A stretch of 64,000 nt of DNA, taken from positions 558,001 to 622,000 of the forward strand of contig NZ_JAAQYM010000004.1 of the NCBI RefSeq assembly GCF_012986595.1, given 5' to 3'. Below the pieces are notes generated by a model. That model saw nothing but the letters and a program-made list of their open reading frames with translations. It made no database searches and was not told the origin of the DNA. The first letter of the stretch is position 1, and each line of letters begins with the position of its first letter. Shown here in pieces: positions 9,001 to 15,417 of this stretch. The stretch is from Pseudomonas koreensis. GTDB taxonomy: Bacteria; Pseudomonadota; Gammaproteobacteria; Pseudomonadales; Pseudomonadaceae. The position numbers and the translations under genes are program-made.

Positions 9001-9701
9001 GATTGCGCAATGCACTGGCGTACAACGGCATAGTGATCGCTACTGATTGCCAGTTCCGGCTCGCCGTCGGCGTTCGAGACGCCCCAGTAGTTGCCATGGC
9101 TGGAAGGATCCGGAAGTTGAAGTTTCAGGAAGTTGACCAGATCGGCAATGCCTTGAATGTTCTCAGGGATCTCCAGTTGATGAAACGACAACCAGTTGTT
9201 TAATGGAATGTAATGGCTTGAGGAAACAACTCCGCCGGTAAGTCTTGTGACGGTTGATAGTTGTTTTAAGGTGTCCCTTGAATCGGGAATGGCGTGGGTG
9301 ACGGTATCGGTAACGTCCGCGAACTCAAAGCGCGGCACCGCATCGTCCGTGATCTCTATTTGCAGCAGTTTTCCGTCTTGGGTGAGCAGAAAGAAATCCT
9401 CCTCGCCCAGCCCGAATGGACCGGCAAGCTGCATGAATTCGGGGCGCCTGACCAGTTGGCGAAACACGGTTCTGCAGGAACGGTGGGCTTGCTCGAACTC
9501 GCTGTCTTCAATCAGGCTGACCAGAATTTGACTGATATCCGCGCGCTCGTCTGCACGCTCGGTGATAGTCGACGCTGGCGAGTCTGACAATTCGTAGAGC
9601 GAAGACAATGTATCGGCAATGGCCAGGCGCTCCCGGGTCCATGCGGATAAGGGCAAAGGTTTGAACAGGTTAATTGAATTATTCATGTGGGCAAGAATCA
9701 T
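6081..9701 (-). CDS. Giant toxin-like protein with C-terminal Fic (AMPylase) domain
   Basis: About 1,206 residues. The extreme C-terminus (bases about 6170-6210) carries a Fic catalytic motif, HGFGDGNGRTGR, matching HxFx(D/E)GNGRxxR; Fic enzymes transfer AMP or other nucleotide moieties to target proteins. The rest resembles the large Pseudomonas proteins annotated as dermonecrotic-toxin-domain or effector-domain toxins: a mostly helical N-terminal two-thirds and a hydrophobic stretch near bases 7240-7296 (FGCVMDATLLLFAFVGAAG) that could insert in membranes. No signal peptide is visible. The start is uncertain: ATG at 9701 or 9686, or TTG at 9710, none with a good ribosome site. Monocistronic, no obvious secretion gene or antitoxin beside it. 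The Fic call is firm; toxin function is inferred. Confidence 0.8.
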   Translation of the reverse strand: MILAHMNNSINLFKPLPLSAWTRERLAIADTLSSLYELSDSPASTITERADERADISQILVSLIEDSEFEQAHRSCRTVFRQLVRRPEFMQLAGPFGLGEEDFFLLTQDGKLLQIEITDDAVPRFEFADVTDTVTHAIPDSRDTLKQLSTVTRLTGGVVSSSHYIPLNNWLSFHQLEIPENIQGIADLVNFLKLQLPDPSSHGNYWGVSNADGEPELAISSDHYAVVRQCIAQSVGNNGSTPQTLLDYLADVLIERHSLSRAFLQEDPEASWALLVDTPQAEAFALACVHAMNLQASAAQTNLTHHQRSALLVAAILLDFGLADASKRQFYHSFHVYAPRYVQATRNEIIEEFTDIVVNSYGVQPTSAPLALQLIFAGLAPEFLVVTPPNLQLGSCGWVMLRKSVLLAESVAPGLSRRMTYESLKTLGATAPVSPAQRALHDVIMTRCILVWHAINGLEPDATEDLPTQMLVEQALTRYNTFQGQMSEALKNIATPPVSRRALARTAIEGAGLDPEASTRDVSGQAESLLDVYLARRLSAYNNDWTERLQHLEPANTLYAREIDRQYLLHQTGVATLTRLALMQSQVADRVAIEQGHLALYRVIRVRPIRSEGLIRSEADVIAPYGVVMLSKINDDIRAYELFPLLGVCRENQALIPQFNERSLWQEDATQFRSDIVLHEASMDPAYFNGKALDSRANPQPHDFVLERFAQFEKADVIRYQRSPMQSFASPRFQAIAEQVVKHNPPLPYNAFYAMGYDKTAIEASNERWEQAFETILNIIIPFKECVEGLASGRQDRRSSALFGCVMDATLLLFAFVGAAGTFAKALNSSARLLDLSKVGGRFVLSLFNPLDGVPQLLQGGAKLLGKGAFKLGHYGLSVTQLGAGQLRRLTHSSSGSYDLAKALSKTGAAAEIRMTLPTVAHARALFKDDTLETFEHVIARLGETTSIPKGTSSIELEHLFSHAILDTSRALPNAQQLQKLIGSEALDDLFKTIMSKNHIDFATARYAVNADYPQLLDAVAALEARNVTYMKHHQENLLRIDLGSAPYDGVLPELRYNQQGFTDNAQRAGAWIVHASNSPGNDLDSIVAILREYAASNKVLTDPALIRELHVSIAPATADVVRVGTSDKKYASSISGFAVMQEHLKKLDVAHEHFSKQLLGTVVGFHGFGDGNGRTGRALYAISELRRNRFDPLSKEAFSALHGLD

Positions 9702-9999
9702 CCGTGACAAGTTATGGGTTGAACTAAGTTGAGGGTGTTCGTTATGGCGGCGCGACTATATCAAGTGAAAAAGAGTGCTCGGTTTATGCATGGTTTCAAA
9801 CTGTGTTTAAGTTCGCCGAGTGTGCTGAATAAGTGCGAGCTATCGATGTTGGCTATTTGTTAGTTGATGTGAGTGTTGTACGGGCGGCGTGCTCGCCAGC
9901 GACGAGTGGAGTTCATTCGGGGGTAGTTTTCTTCAATACTCGGTGAACAGGCTGGCGTTAACGTGCGTCATGTTCCTTTTCATTTGAAGCAGGTGTGCG
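9702..9999. other. Intergenic region between divergent genes, no gene seen
   Basis: About 300 bases between the divergent Fic-toxin and LysE genes. It is more AT-rich than its surroundings (9740-9880), which suits promoters for both genes, but no specific operator or -35/-10 pair could be assigned with confidence. No open frame with coding character was seen. Confidence 0.5.
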
Positions 10000-10587
10000 A
10001 TGAGTCTGATTGTTTCCATGGCGGCGTTTGCATTGGTGGCCTCGATAACGCCGGGGCCAGTGAATATCGTTGCGTTGAGTTCCGGCGCGCAGTACGGCTT
10101 TCGCGCCAGCCAGCGGCATGTGGCGGGGGCGACGCTGGGCTTTGTGTTGCTCTTGGTGCTGATGGGCCTGGGCCTGCATGAAGTGCTGACGCTGTGGCCG
10201 TTCATGACCCGGGTGGTGCAACTGGCCGGCGTGGCGTTCCTGTTGTTCATGGCCTGGAAACTGGCCGCCGATGACGGTCAGTTGCGCGCAGAAGATTCAG
10301 GACGCGCACCGTCGATGCTGTACGGCGCGGTGATGCAATGGCTCAACCCGAAGGCCTGGCTGGCCTGCGTGGCGGGGATGGGCGCGTTTGTCGCCGATGG
10401 CGAGGCGCGGCTGGTCTGGCAGTTCGCGGCGGTGTATCTGGTGATCTGTTATCTGTCGGTGGGCTGCTGGGTGTATGCCGGGACGTTTTTGCGCGGCTAT
10501 CTGGCTAATCCGGCGGGGATGCGCCTGTTCAACCGGGTCATGGCTTTGTTGCTGGCGGGGAGTGCGGGGTATCTGTTGTTGCCTTGA
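10000..10587 (+). CDS. LysE/RhtB-family exporter
   Basis: A 195-residue inner-membrane exporter with the LysE-family N-terminal helix and motif ITPGPVNIVALSSGAQYG, followed by five further hydrophobic segments (for example GATLGFVLLLVLMGLG and VAFLLFMAWKLA) and the conserved MQWLNPKAW. Paralogous in type to the protein at 2282-2902 but clearly divergent. Preceded by the AT-rich gap; its last 50 bases overlap, tail to tail, the end of the DJ-1/PfpI gene. Substrate unknown; amino acids or small metabolites are usual. Confidence 0.88.
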   Translation: MSLIVSMAAFALVASITPGPVNIVALSSGAQYGFRASQRHVAGATLGFVLLLVLMGLGLHEVLTLWPFMTRVVQLAGVAFLLFMAWKLAADDGQLRAEDSGRAPSMLYGAVMQWLNPKAWLACVAGMGAFVADGEARLVWQFAAVYLVICYLSVGCWVYAGTFLRGYLANPAGMRLFNRVMALLLAGSAGYLLLP

Positions 10588-11353
10588 TGGTCGGGTATTT
10601 CGCCAATCTGTTCTGCAACAGGGCGACCCATTCGGCGGCGAAACGATGGCAATCGCCGGGCCAGCGTGCCGTGAGCAACTGGCCGTCACGCACGACAAAA
10701 CCGCCGTGCGGCGACTGCGCGCTGTCACGTTTGGCGATCAGAGGGCCGCGCACAAAGTCGGACTTTTGCGACAGCGCGGCGCGGACTTCCGCCTCCACGG
10801 TTTGCGCATACGTGCGGAAGTAACGCCCCAGCCACGGCGCGGTCATCAACCATGCCGGCAACTCCATGGTCGCCGCCAGCAGCGCTGTCACCCTGCGCCC
10901 GAACAACACCGAACGGCCGGTGTCGGGGTCGAGGGTACGCGCCAGTAACAGCACGCCATGACACACCGCGGCCACCGGTTTTTCAGCTTTGAAAAACTGC
11001 AGCGCGATGTCTCGGGCCTGCGCCGATTCCAGCAGGCTGCGCATGCCTTTGGCATGACCACCGGGAATCAGCAAGCCGTCGAACTGATTCGGGTCGACAT
11101 CGGCATACGCCAGCGGCTGGCGAAACGCCGCGCTTTCAATCATCTGCGCGTAACTGCGCAGATCGGCCTTGCGCGTCATCAGCATCGAATTCAAGGGCCC
11201 GAAGCCAATGCTCACCAACCGGGCGTCGGCATAGGCAGCCAGGCCTTGCGGCGTGGCAAACCGTGTCTCGATGCCGGCGTCACGCAACGCCTGCCACGGC
11301 ACGCTGCTTTCGGTCGGGTCGTAATCGGCGGACGGCAAAAGAATCAGGATCAT
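10538..11353 (-). CDS. DJ-1/PfpI-family class I glutamine-amidotransferase-like protein
   Basis: A 271-residue protein with the DJ-1/PfpI nucleophile elbow AVCHGVLLLA (Cys-His) and the upstream FDGLLIPGGHAKGM strand-turn. Relatives act as chaperone-like hydrolases, isonitrile hydratases or glyoxalase III; none of these can be chosen here. The ATG at 11353 is preferred because GGGAG lies about ten bases upstream; a TTG three codons earlier is also in frame. The C-terminal 20 residues are proline/threonine-rich and run over the end of the convergent LysE gene. Next gene upstream is the AraC regulator in the same direction, about 60 bases away, so it may be a target of that regulator. Confidence 0.82.
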   Translation of the reverse strand: MILILLPSADYDPTESSVPWQALRDAGIETRFATPQGLAAYADARLVSIGFGPLNSMLMTRKADLRSYAQMIESAAFRQPLAYADVDPNQFDGLLIPGGHAKGMRSLLESAQARDIALQFFKAEKPVAAVCHGVLLLARTLDPDTGRSVLFGRRVTALLAATMELPAWLMTAPWLGRYFRTYAQTVEAEVRAALSQKSDFVRGPLIAKRDSAQSPHGGFVVRDGQLLTARWPGDCHRFAAEWVALLQNRLAKYPTIKATTDTPHSPPATKP

Positions 11354-11412
11354 CCAGGGCAAACTCCCGGGCCGCAGAGGGCGGTTGATCTGCAGCGTAG
11401 TCGGTTTACCTG

Positions 11413-12246
11413 TCAGCCGCGATATTGGCCGGGTGTCGCCGCCAAGTGCTGTTTGAACACCCGCTGAAAATGCGCCTGATCGGCAAACCCGGCTTCCAGC
11501 GCCACGTCGGCGATCAACTGCCCGCTGCGCAAACGCTCGCGGGCGAACTGGATGCGTTGGTTGATCACGAAGGCATGCGGGGTCATGCCGTAATGCTGTT
11601 TGAACGCGCGGATCAGGTACGACGGCGATAACTGCGCCGCCGAGCAGATGTCGTCCAGGCTCAGCAGATCGGTGCAGTGCTCGCGGATGAAATCGGCGGC
11701 GCGCTCGAGTTTGCAGTTCGGCTCGCGCAGCGCATGTGCGGCCGGGTTCAGGCGCCCTTGCAACTCGCTGAAAAATTCCACCGTCATGCTCTGTTTGCGC
11801 AGCACATCCTGCTGCTCATCGACCAGGGTGGCGTACAGCGCCTGCAGGTCGCGGAACAGCCTGGGGTCATTCAGGTGGGTGCTGGAAAAACGCCGAAACT
11901 CAAGCTCGGCGCTGAACCCCAACTGATGCTGCAAATCCGTCAGCCACGGCGTTTCCACGTACAGCATCAGGTACGACCAGGGCTGGTCATCGATCGGATT
12001 GCAGGCATGCACATCGCCCGGATTCATCAGCACCACGGTGCCGGCCGCGACCTCGAGCTGAGCGTGTTCATGCACATAAATGCTGCGCCCGGCGGTGATC
12101 GCGCCAATCGAGAAGTGCGCATGAGAATGCCGGGCGTAGCAGACCTCACGGCCATCGGCGATGGCCCGCGCCTCGATGAAGGGCAGGGCGTCGTCACGCC
12201 AGAAGCGTGGGGCTTTTTCAGGGTGTTTGGCGGCAGCGTGTTTCAT
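11413..12246 (-). CDS. AraC-family transcriptional regulator with cupin sensor
   Basis: 277 residues starting at the ATG at 12246 (MKHAAAKHPEK). The N-terminal half is an AraC-type cupin: HSHAHFSIGAITAG and VVLMNPGDVHACNP are the ligand-binding strands. The C-terminal 100 residues hold two helix-turn-helix units, LSLDDICSAAQLSPSYLIRAFKQHYGMTPHAFV and IADVALEAGFADQAHFQRVFKQHLAATPGQYRG, the second matching the family signature. Likely responds to a small metabolite and may control the downstream DJ-1/PfpI gene or the divergent LysE exporter; this is inferred from position only. The frame is open well upstream of 12246, but that part lies over the VOC gene and is a shadow. Confidence 0.9.
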   Translation of the reverse strand: MKHAAAKHPEKAPRFWRDDALPFIEARAIADGREVCYARHSHAHFSIGAITAGRSIYVHEHAQLEVAAGTVVLMNPGDVHACNPIDDQPWSYLMLYVETPWLTDLQHQLGFSAELEFRRFSSTHLNDPRLFRDLQALYATLVDEQQDVLRKQSMTVEFFSELQGRLNPAAHALREPNCKLERAADFIREHCTDLLSLDDICSAAQLSPSYLIRAFKQHYGMTPHAFVINQRIQFARERLRSGQLIADVALEAGFADQAHFQRVFKQHLAATPGQYRG

Positions 12247-12281
12247 CGTTGTTGTTCCCGGCAGGCCAGATCCGGAGTGTA

Positions 12282-12794
12282 TTAGCTCTGGCCGGCAAAG
12301 GCCCGCTCCAGTTCGGCGATGTCGAGTTTTTTCATCTTCAACAGGGCCAGCATCGCCCGTTGCGACTTGCTGGTGTCGGCGTCCTGCATCATGTGCATCA
12401 ACGCCACCGGCACGATCTGCCACGACACCCCGAATTTGTCCTTGAGCCAGCCGCATTGCTGGGCCTCCACCGGGCCGCCGGCGGACAGGTTGCCCCAGAA
12501 GTGGTCGACTTCTTCCTGATTCTGGCAGTTGACCTGAAACTAGATCGCCTCGCTGAACTTGAACATCGGCCCGCCATTGAGGCCGGTGAAGCTGTGGCCA
12601 TCGAGCTCGAAACTGACGGTCATCACCGCGCCTTCCGGCTTGCCGTGAAATTCCTGGCCGACCTTGCTGTAGTGGGTCAGGCCGGTGATTTTCGAGTGAT
12701 CGAAGATTGAGCAGTAAAACGTCGCCGCCGCTTCGGCCTGATCATCGAACCACAGGCACGGCGTAATTTTCTGGAAGCGTTGCATGGCAGTCAT
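12282..12794 (-). pseudogene. PhnB-like VOC protein interrupted by an in-frame amber codon
   Basis: The reading frame encodes a 170-residue PhnB/glyoxalase-like VOC protein: MQRFQKITPCLWFDDQAEAAATFYCSIF at the start and HFWGNLSAGGPVEAQQCGWLKDKFGVSWQIVP toward the end, both typical of this family. At 12540-12542 the frame carries TAG between FKFSEAI and FQVNCQNQEE. Both halves are in the same frame with no length change, so one base substitution (serine TCG to TAG is the simplest origin) would explain it. As written the product is truncated to 84 residues and lacks the second half of the fold. Either a recent pseudogene, a suppressed stop, or a sequencing error. Confidence 0.85.
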
Positions 12795-12909
12795 CCTCGG
12801 CAGGTTAGACGGGCTGGATTAACAGCGTAGTCAGTCCCTGGTCGAGTGGCGGTGCCGTAGATCGACAAGTGCGACCGCCCCCCTGCATGTGTGTCGCCTG
12901 ACCGAGAGC

Positions 12910-12934
12910 CATCTCGAGCAGGCTCACTCCTGCA
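12910..12934. repeat. Degenerate REP element
   Basis: The sequence around CTCGAGCAGGCTCACTCCTGCA resembles the common Pseudomonas REP core (TTCGCGAGCAGGCTCGCTCCTGCA, seen intact at 33260-33283) with several substitutions. It overlaps the last codons of the methyltransferase gene on the minus strand. Confidence 0.45.
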
Positions 12935-13604
12935 AGGGGCGCCGCTCGGCGATCATCAGCAACGACTGCGGCACCGCGCTTTGCGGATGCTGCGGTTCCT
13001 GCAGGCCAGTCAGCCTGAACCCCGCCATGTCCAGGGCATTCAGCCAACTCGACAGCGTGCGGAAATACCACGGCATCGGCTGCCACTGGCCCTTGAACCC
13101 GGCGAAGGATTCTTCGCGCCAGCCGTCCTGATAATCGCCTGCGGCTACCGCCCATGGATGCAGGGTCTGGATGACCAACGCACCGCCGGGAATCAACAAC
13201 GCATTCATCGCCGCGAGCAGCGCAATGATGTCCTGATGCAGCAGCGAGAAATTGGCGCAGATCAGCTCGTAATCGCGGCCGATATCGACGCTGGCCTCGA
13301 CCAGCGCTTCGTAACTGGCAACGTGCACGTTGGCCGAACCGGCGGCGCGTGCCGCCTCCACCAGCGTCGCATCGCCATCGACGCCCACCGCCTCGATGCC
13401 GCGATCCGCCAGCGCCCGCAACAACCAGCCTTCACCGCAACCGAGGTCGAGCACGCGTTGCGGCTGACGCCCCATGATCGCCAGCAGGATCGCCTGATCG
13501 GTGACCTGCTGACGGCTTTCGATGGCGCCGCTGCGGATCACCTCGATCCAGGCATCCGCATTGGTGTGCCAGCTGTGCAGGAGGGTGGATTCGGGGGAGG
13601 GCAT
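12924..13604 (-). CDS. Class I SAM-dependent methyltransferase
   Basis: A 226-residue methyltransferase beginning at the ATG at 13604 (MPSPESTLLHSW). The SAM-binding motif I is VLDLGCGEGWLLRAL, followed by the acidic post-I residue in IEAVGVDGDATLV, motif II ELICANFSLLHQD, and the later IPGGALVIQTLHPW strand. These are the marks of the UbiE/Tam-like class I fold. The substrate cannot be deduced. The frame continues upstream of 13604 through a REPIN and is not coding there. Its stop sits in a degenerate REP. Stand-alone gene, same strand as its neighbours but separated from them by about 130 to 260 bases. Confidence 0.88.
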   Translation of the reverse strand: MPSPESTLLHSWHTNADAWIEVIRSGAIESRQQVTDQAILLAIMGRQPQRVLDLGCGEGWLLRALADRGIEAVGVDGDATLVEAARAAGSANVHVASYEALVEASVDIGRDYELICANFSLLHQDIIALLAAMNALLIPGGALVIQTLHPWAVAAGDYQDGWREESFAGFKGQWQPMPWYFRTLSSWLNALDMAGFRLTGLQEPQHPQSAVPQSLLMIAERRPLQE

Positions 13605-13735
13605 GTCGGCGTCCGAAACGAGAGGTGGATGAATGCAGTATGGACTGCGCCAGACGAGGTTGAAATCAACGTCGGTTCGCTGGATGAGCCGAACCAGTGC
13701 CAACCCGCTTATGAACTCTGGGTTGTCTGTCGCGA

Positions 13736-13805
13736 GGCTTGCCAGCGATGAGTCCGTCACATCCACAATGGATGTTGCCTGACCCAACGCCATCGCTGGC
13801 AAGCC
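13736..13805. repeat. REPIN (paired inverted REP)
   Basis: GGCTTGCCAGCGATG at 13736-13750 and its near-exact complement CATCGCTGGCAAGCC at 13791-13805 flank a 40-base spacer containing a smaller inverted repeat (ATCCACAATGGAT). Lies in the 260-base gap between the methyltransferase and the alpha/beta hydrolase. No gene is seen in this gap. Confidence 0.75.
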
Positions 13806-13866
13806 AGCTCTCACAATGAACGGTGGTGTCCGCACCGCTCTCAGCACGCAACCTGCTACAGGCGCT

Positions 13867-14697
13867 TCAACCGCGAATAAAGGCCAACAGGTCCGCATTG
13901 ATCGTATCGGCCTCGGTGGTCGGCATTCCGTGCGGGAACCCCGGATACGACTTCAGCGTGCCATTTGGCAGCAGTTTCGCCGACAAAGGCCCCGAGTTCG
14001 CGTACGGCACAATCTGATCATCCTCGCCATGCATCACCAGCACCGGCACGGTGACCTGCTTCAAATCTTCAGTGAAATCGGTCTGTGAGAAGGCGACGAT
14101 CCCATCGTAATGCGCCTTGGCTCCGCCGATCATGCCCTGGCGCCACCAATTGCCGATGATCCCTTCCGAAGGCTTGGCCCCGGGCCGGTTGTAGCCATAG
14201 AACGGACCGCTGGGAATATCGCGATAGAACTGCGCCCGATTCGCCGCCAACTGCGCCTGAAAGTCATCGAACACCGATTTTGGCAGACCACCGGGATTGC
14301 TCTCGGTCTTGACCATCAGCGGCGGCACCGCGCTGATCAGCACGCCTTTGGCCACGTTGTCCTGGCCGTGGCGGGCGATGTAATGGATGACCTCGCCGCC
14401 GCCGGTGGAGTGGCCGACATGCACCACGTTCTTCACCCCCAGGTGTTTGACCACCGCCAGCGCATCGTCGGCGTAGTGGTCCATGTCGTGACCGTCCCAG
14501 ACCTGGCTCGAGCGCCCGTGGCCCCGGCGATCATGGGCGATCACCCGAAAGCCTTGGCCGAGGAAGAACAGCATCTGCGCATCCCAATCATCCGAGCTGA
14601 GTGGCCAGCCGTGGTGGAAGTGGATCACCGGGGCGTCTTTCGGGCCCCAGTCCTTGTAGAAAATCTCGACGCCGTCGTTGGTGGTGACATATCCCAT
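13867..14697 (-). CDS. Alpha/beta hydrolase, cofactor-free haloperoxidase/esterase type
   Basis: A 276-residue hydrolase; ATG at 14697 (MGYVTTNDGVEIFYKDWG) is the family start. Nucleophile elbow GHSTGGGE (Ser near residue 98), oxyanion segment FHHGWPLSSDDW, conserved HDRRGHGRSSQ, catalytic Asp in VMHGEDDQIVP and the C-terminal His in GFPHGMP. This set matches the non-heme chloroperoxidase/arylesterase group, which hydrolyse esters and, in peracid chemistry, halogenate. Divergently oriented from the molybdenum hydroxylase operon across a 244-base gap, in which no further gene was seen. Confidence 0.9.
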   Translation of the reverse strand: MGYVTTNDGVEIFYKDWGPKDAPVIHFHHGWPLSSDDWDAQMLFFLGQGFRVIAHDRRGHGRSSQVWDGHDMDHYADDALAVVKHLGVKNVVHVGHSTGGGEVIHYIARHGQDNVAKGVLISAVPPLMVKTESNPGGLPKSVFDDFQAQLAANRAQFYRDIPSGPFYGYNRPGAKPSEGIIGNWWRQGMIGGAKAHYDGIVAFSQTDFTEDLKQVTVPVLVMHGEDDQIVPYANSGPLSAKLLPNGTLKSYPGFPHGMPTTEADTINADLLAFIRG

Positions 14698-14941
14698 GTT
14701 CGCGACTCCTGACCAATGTGAGGGGTGACCGCGCTCGTCGGTGGTGATGACTCGGGGAGCGCCGTTAGCAACCGTAGGATTAAAGTCGACATTTTTGCGA
14801 CAGGGCATGACCGATGGTCGCCACGTCTGGCTTGCGGCGCAAATTAGGCTTTGCTGAAAGGGATAAGCGCGAGGCGCGCACAGGCTTTGCCGGCCGTAGC
14901 GACGCCCCTTCAGAACACCGTGAGGCTGAGGAAATTCCCCG

Positions 14942-15397
14942 ATGCTGACCTTGAATATCAATGGCAAGGATCAGGAGCTCGATGTGCCGGCCGACATGCC
15001 GCTGCTCTGGGTCCTGCGTGATGTGGCGCACCTGACCGGTACCAAATTCGGCTGTGGCATGGCCCAGTGCGGGGCCTGCACCGTGCACGTTGACGGCGCG
15101 CCACTGCGGGCGTGCATCACGCCCGCCACCGCTGTAGCCAACGGCCAGAAAATCCTCACCATCGAAGGCCTGTCCACGGACGGCTCGCACCCGGTGCAAC
15201 AGGCCTGGGCCGAACTCGATGTGGTGCAGTGCGGGTACTGCCAGTCCGGGCAGATCATGTCGGCCGCCGCACTGCTGGCGAAAATCCCCAAACCCACCGA
15301 CAGCGATATCGATCAGGCGCTCTCCGGCAATATCTGCCGCTGCGGCACCTATCCAAGAATTCGCGCAGCGGTCAAACGTGCGTCCGAGATCGGTTGA
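14942..15397 (+). CDS. iorA: (2Fe-2S) subunit of isoquinoline 1-oxidoreductase-like molybdenum hydroxylase
   Basis: A 151-residue electron-transfer subunit with two [2Fe-2S] clusters. The plant-ferredoxin-type N-terminal cluster is bound by CGMAQCGAC plus the later Cys in LRACITP; the C-terminal four-helix cluster by CGYCQSGQ and CRCGTYPRI. It passes electrons from the molybdenum subunit encoded next. The gene begins with a good site (GAGGAAATTCCCCG before the ATG is partly Shine-Dalgarno-like) and is separated from iorB by 20 bases. Substrate could be isoquinoline, an aldehyde or another N-heterocycle; the family name does not fix it. Confidence 0.9.
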   Translation: MLTLNINGKDQELDVPADMPLLWVLRDVAHLTGTKFGCGMAQCGACTVHVDGAPLRACITPATAVANGQKILTIEGLSTDGSHPVQQAWAELDVVQCGYCQSGQIMSAAALLAKIPKPTDSDIDQALSGNICRCGTYPRIRAAVKRASEIG

Positions 15398-15417
15398 ACC
15401 GGGTGGGGAGAGAGACG

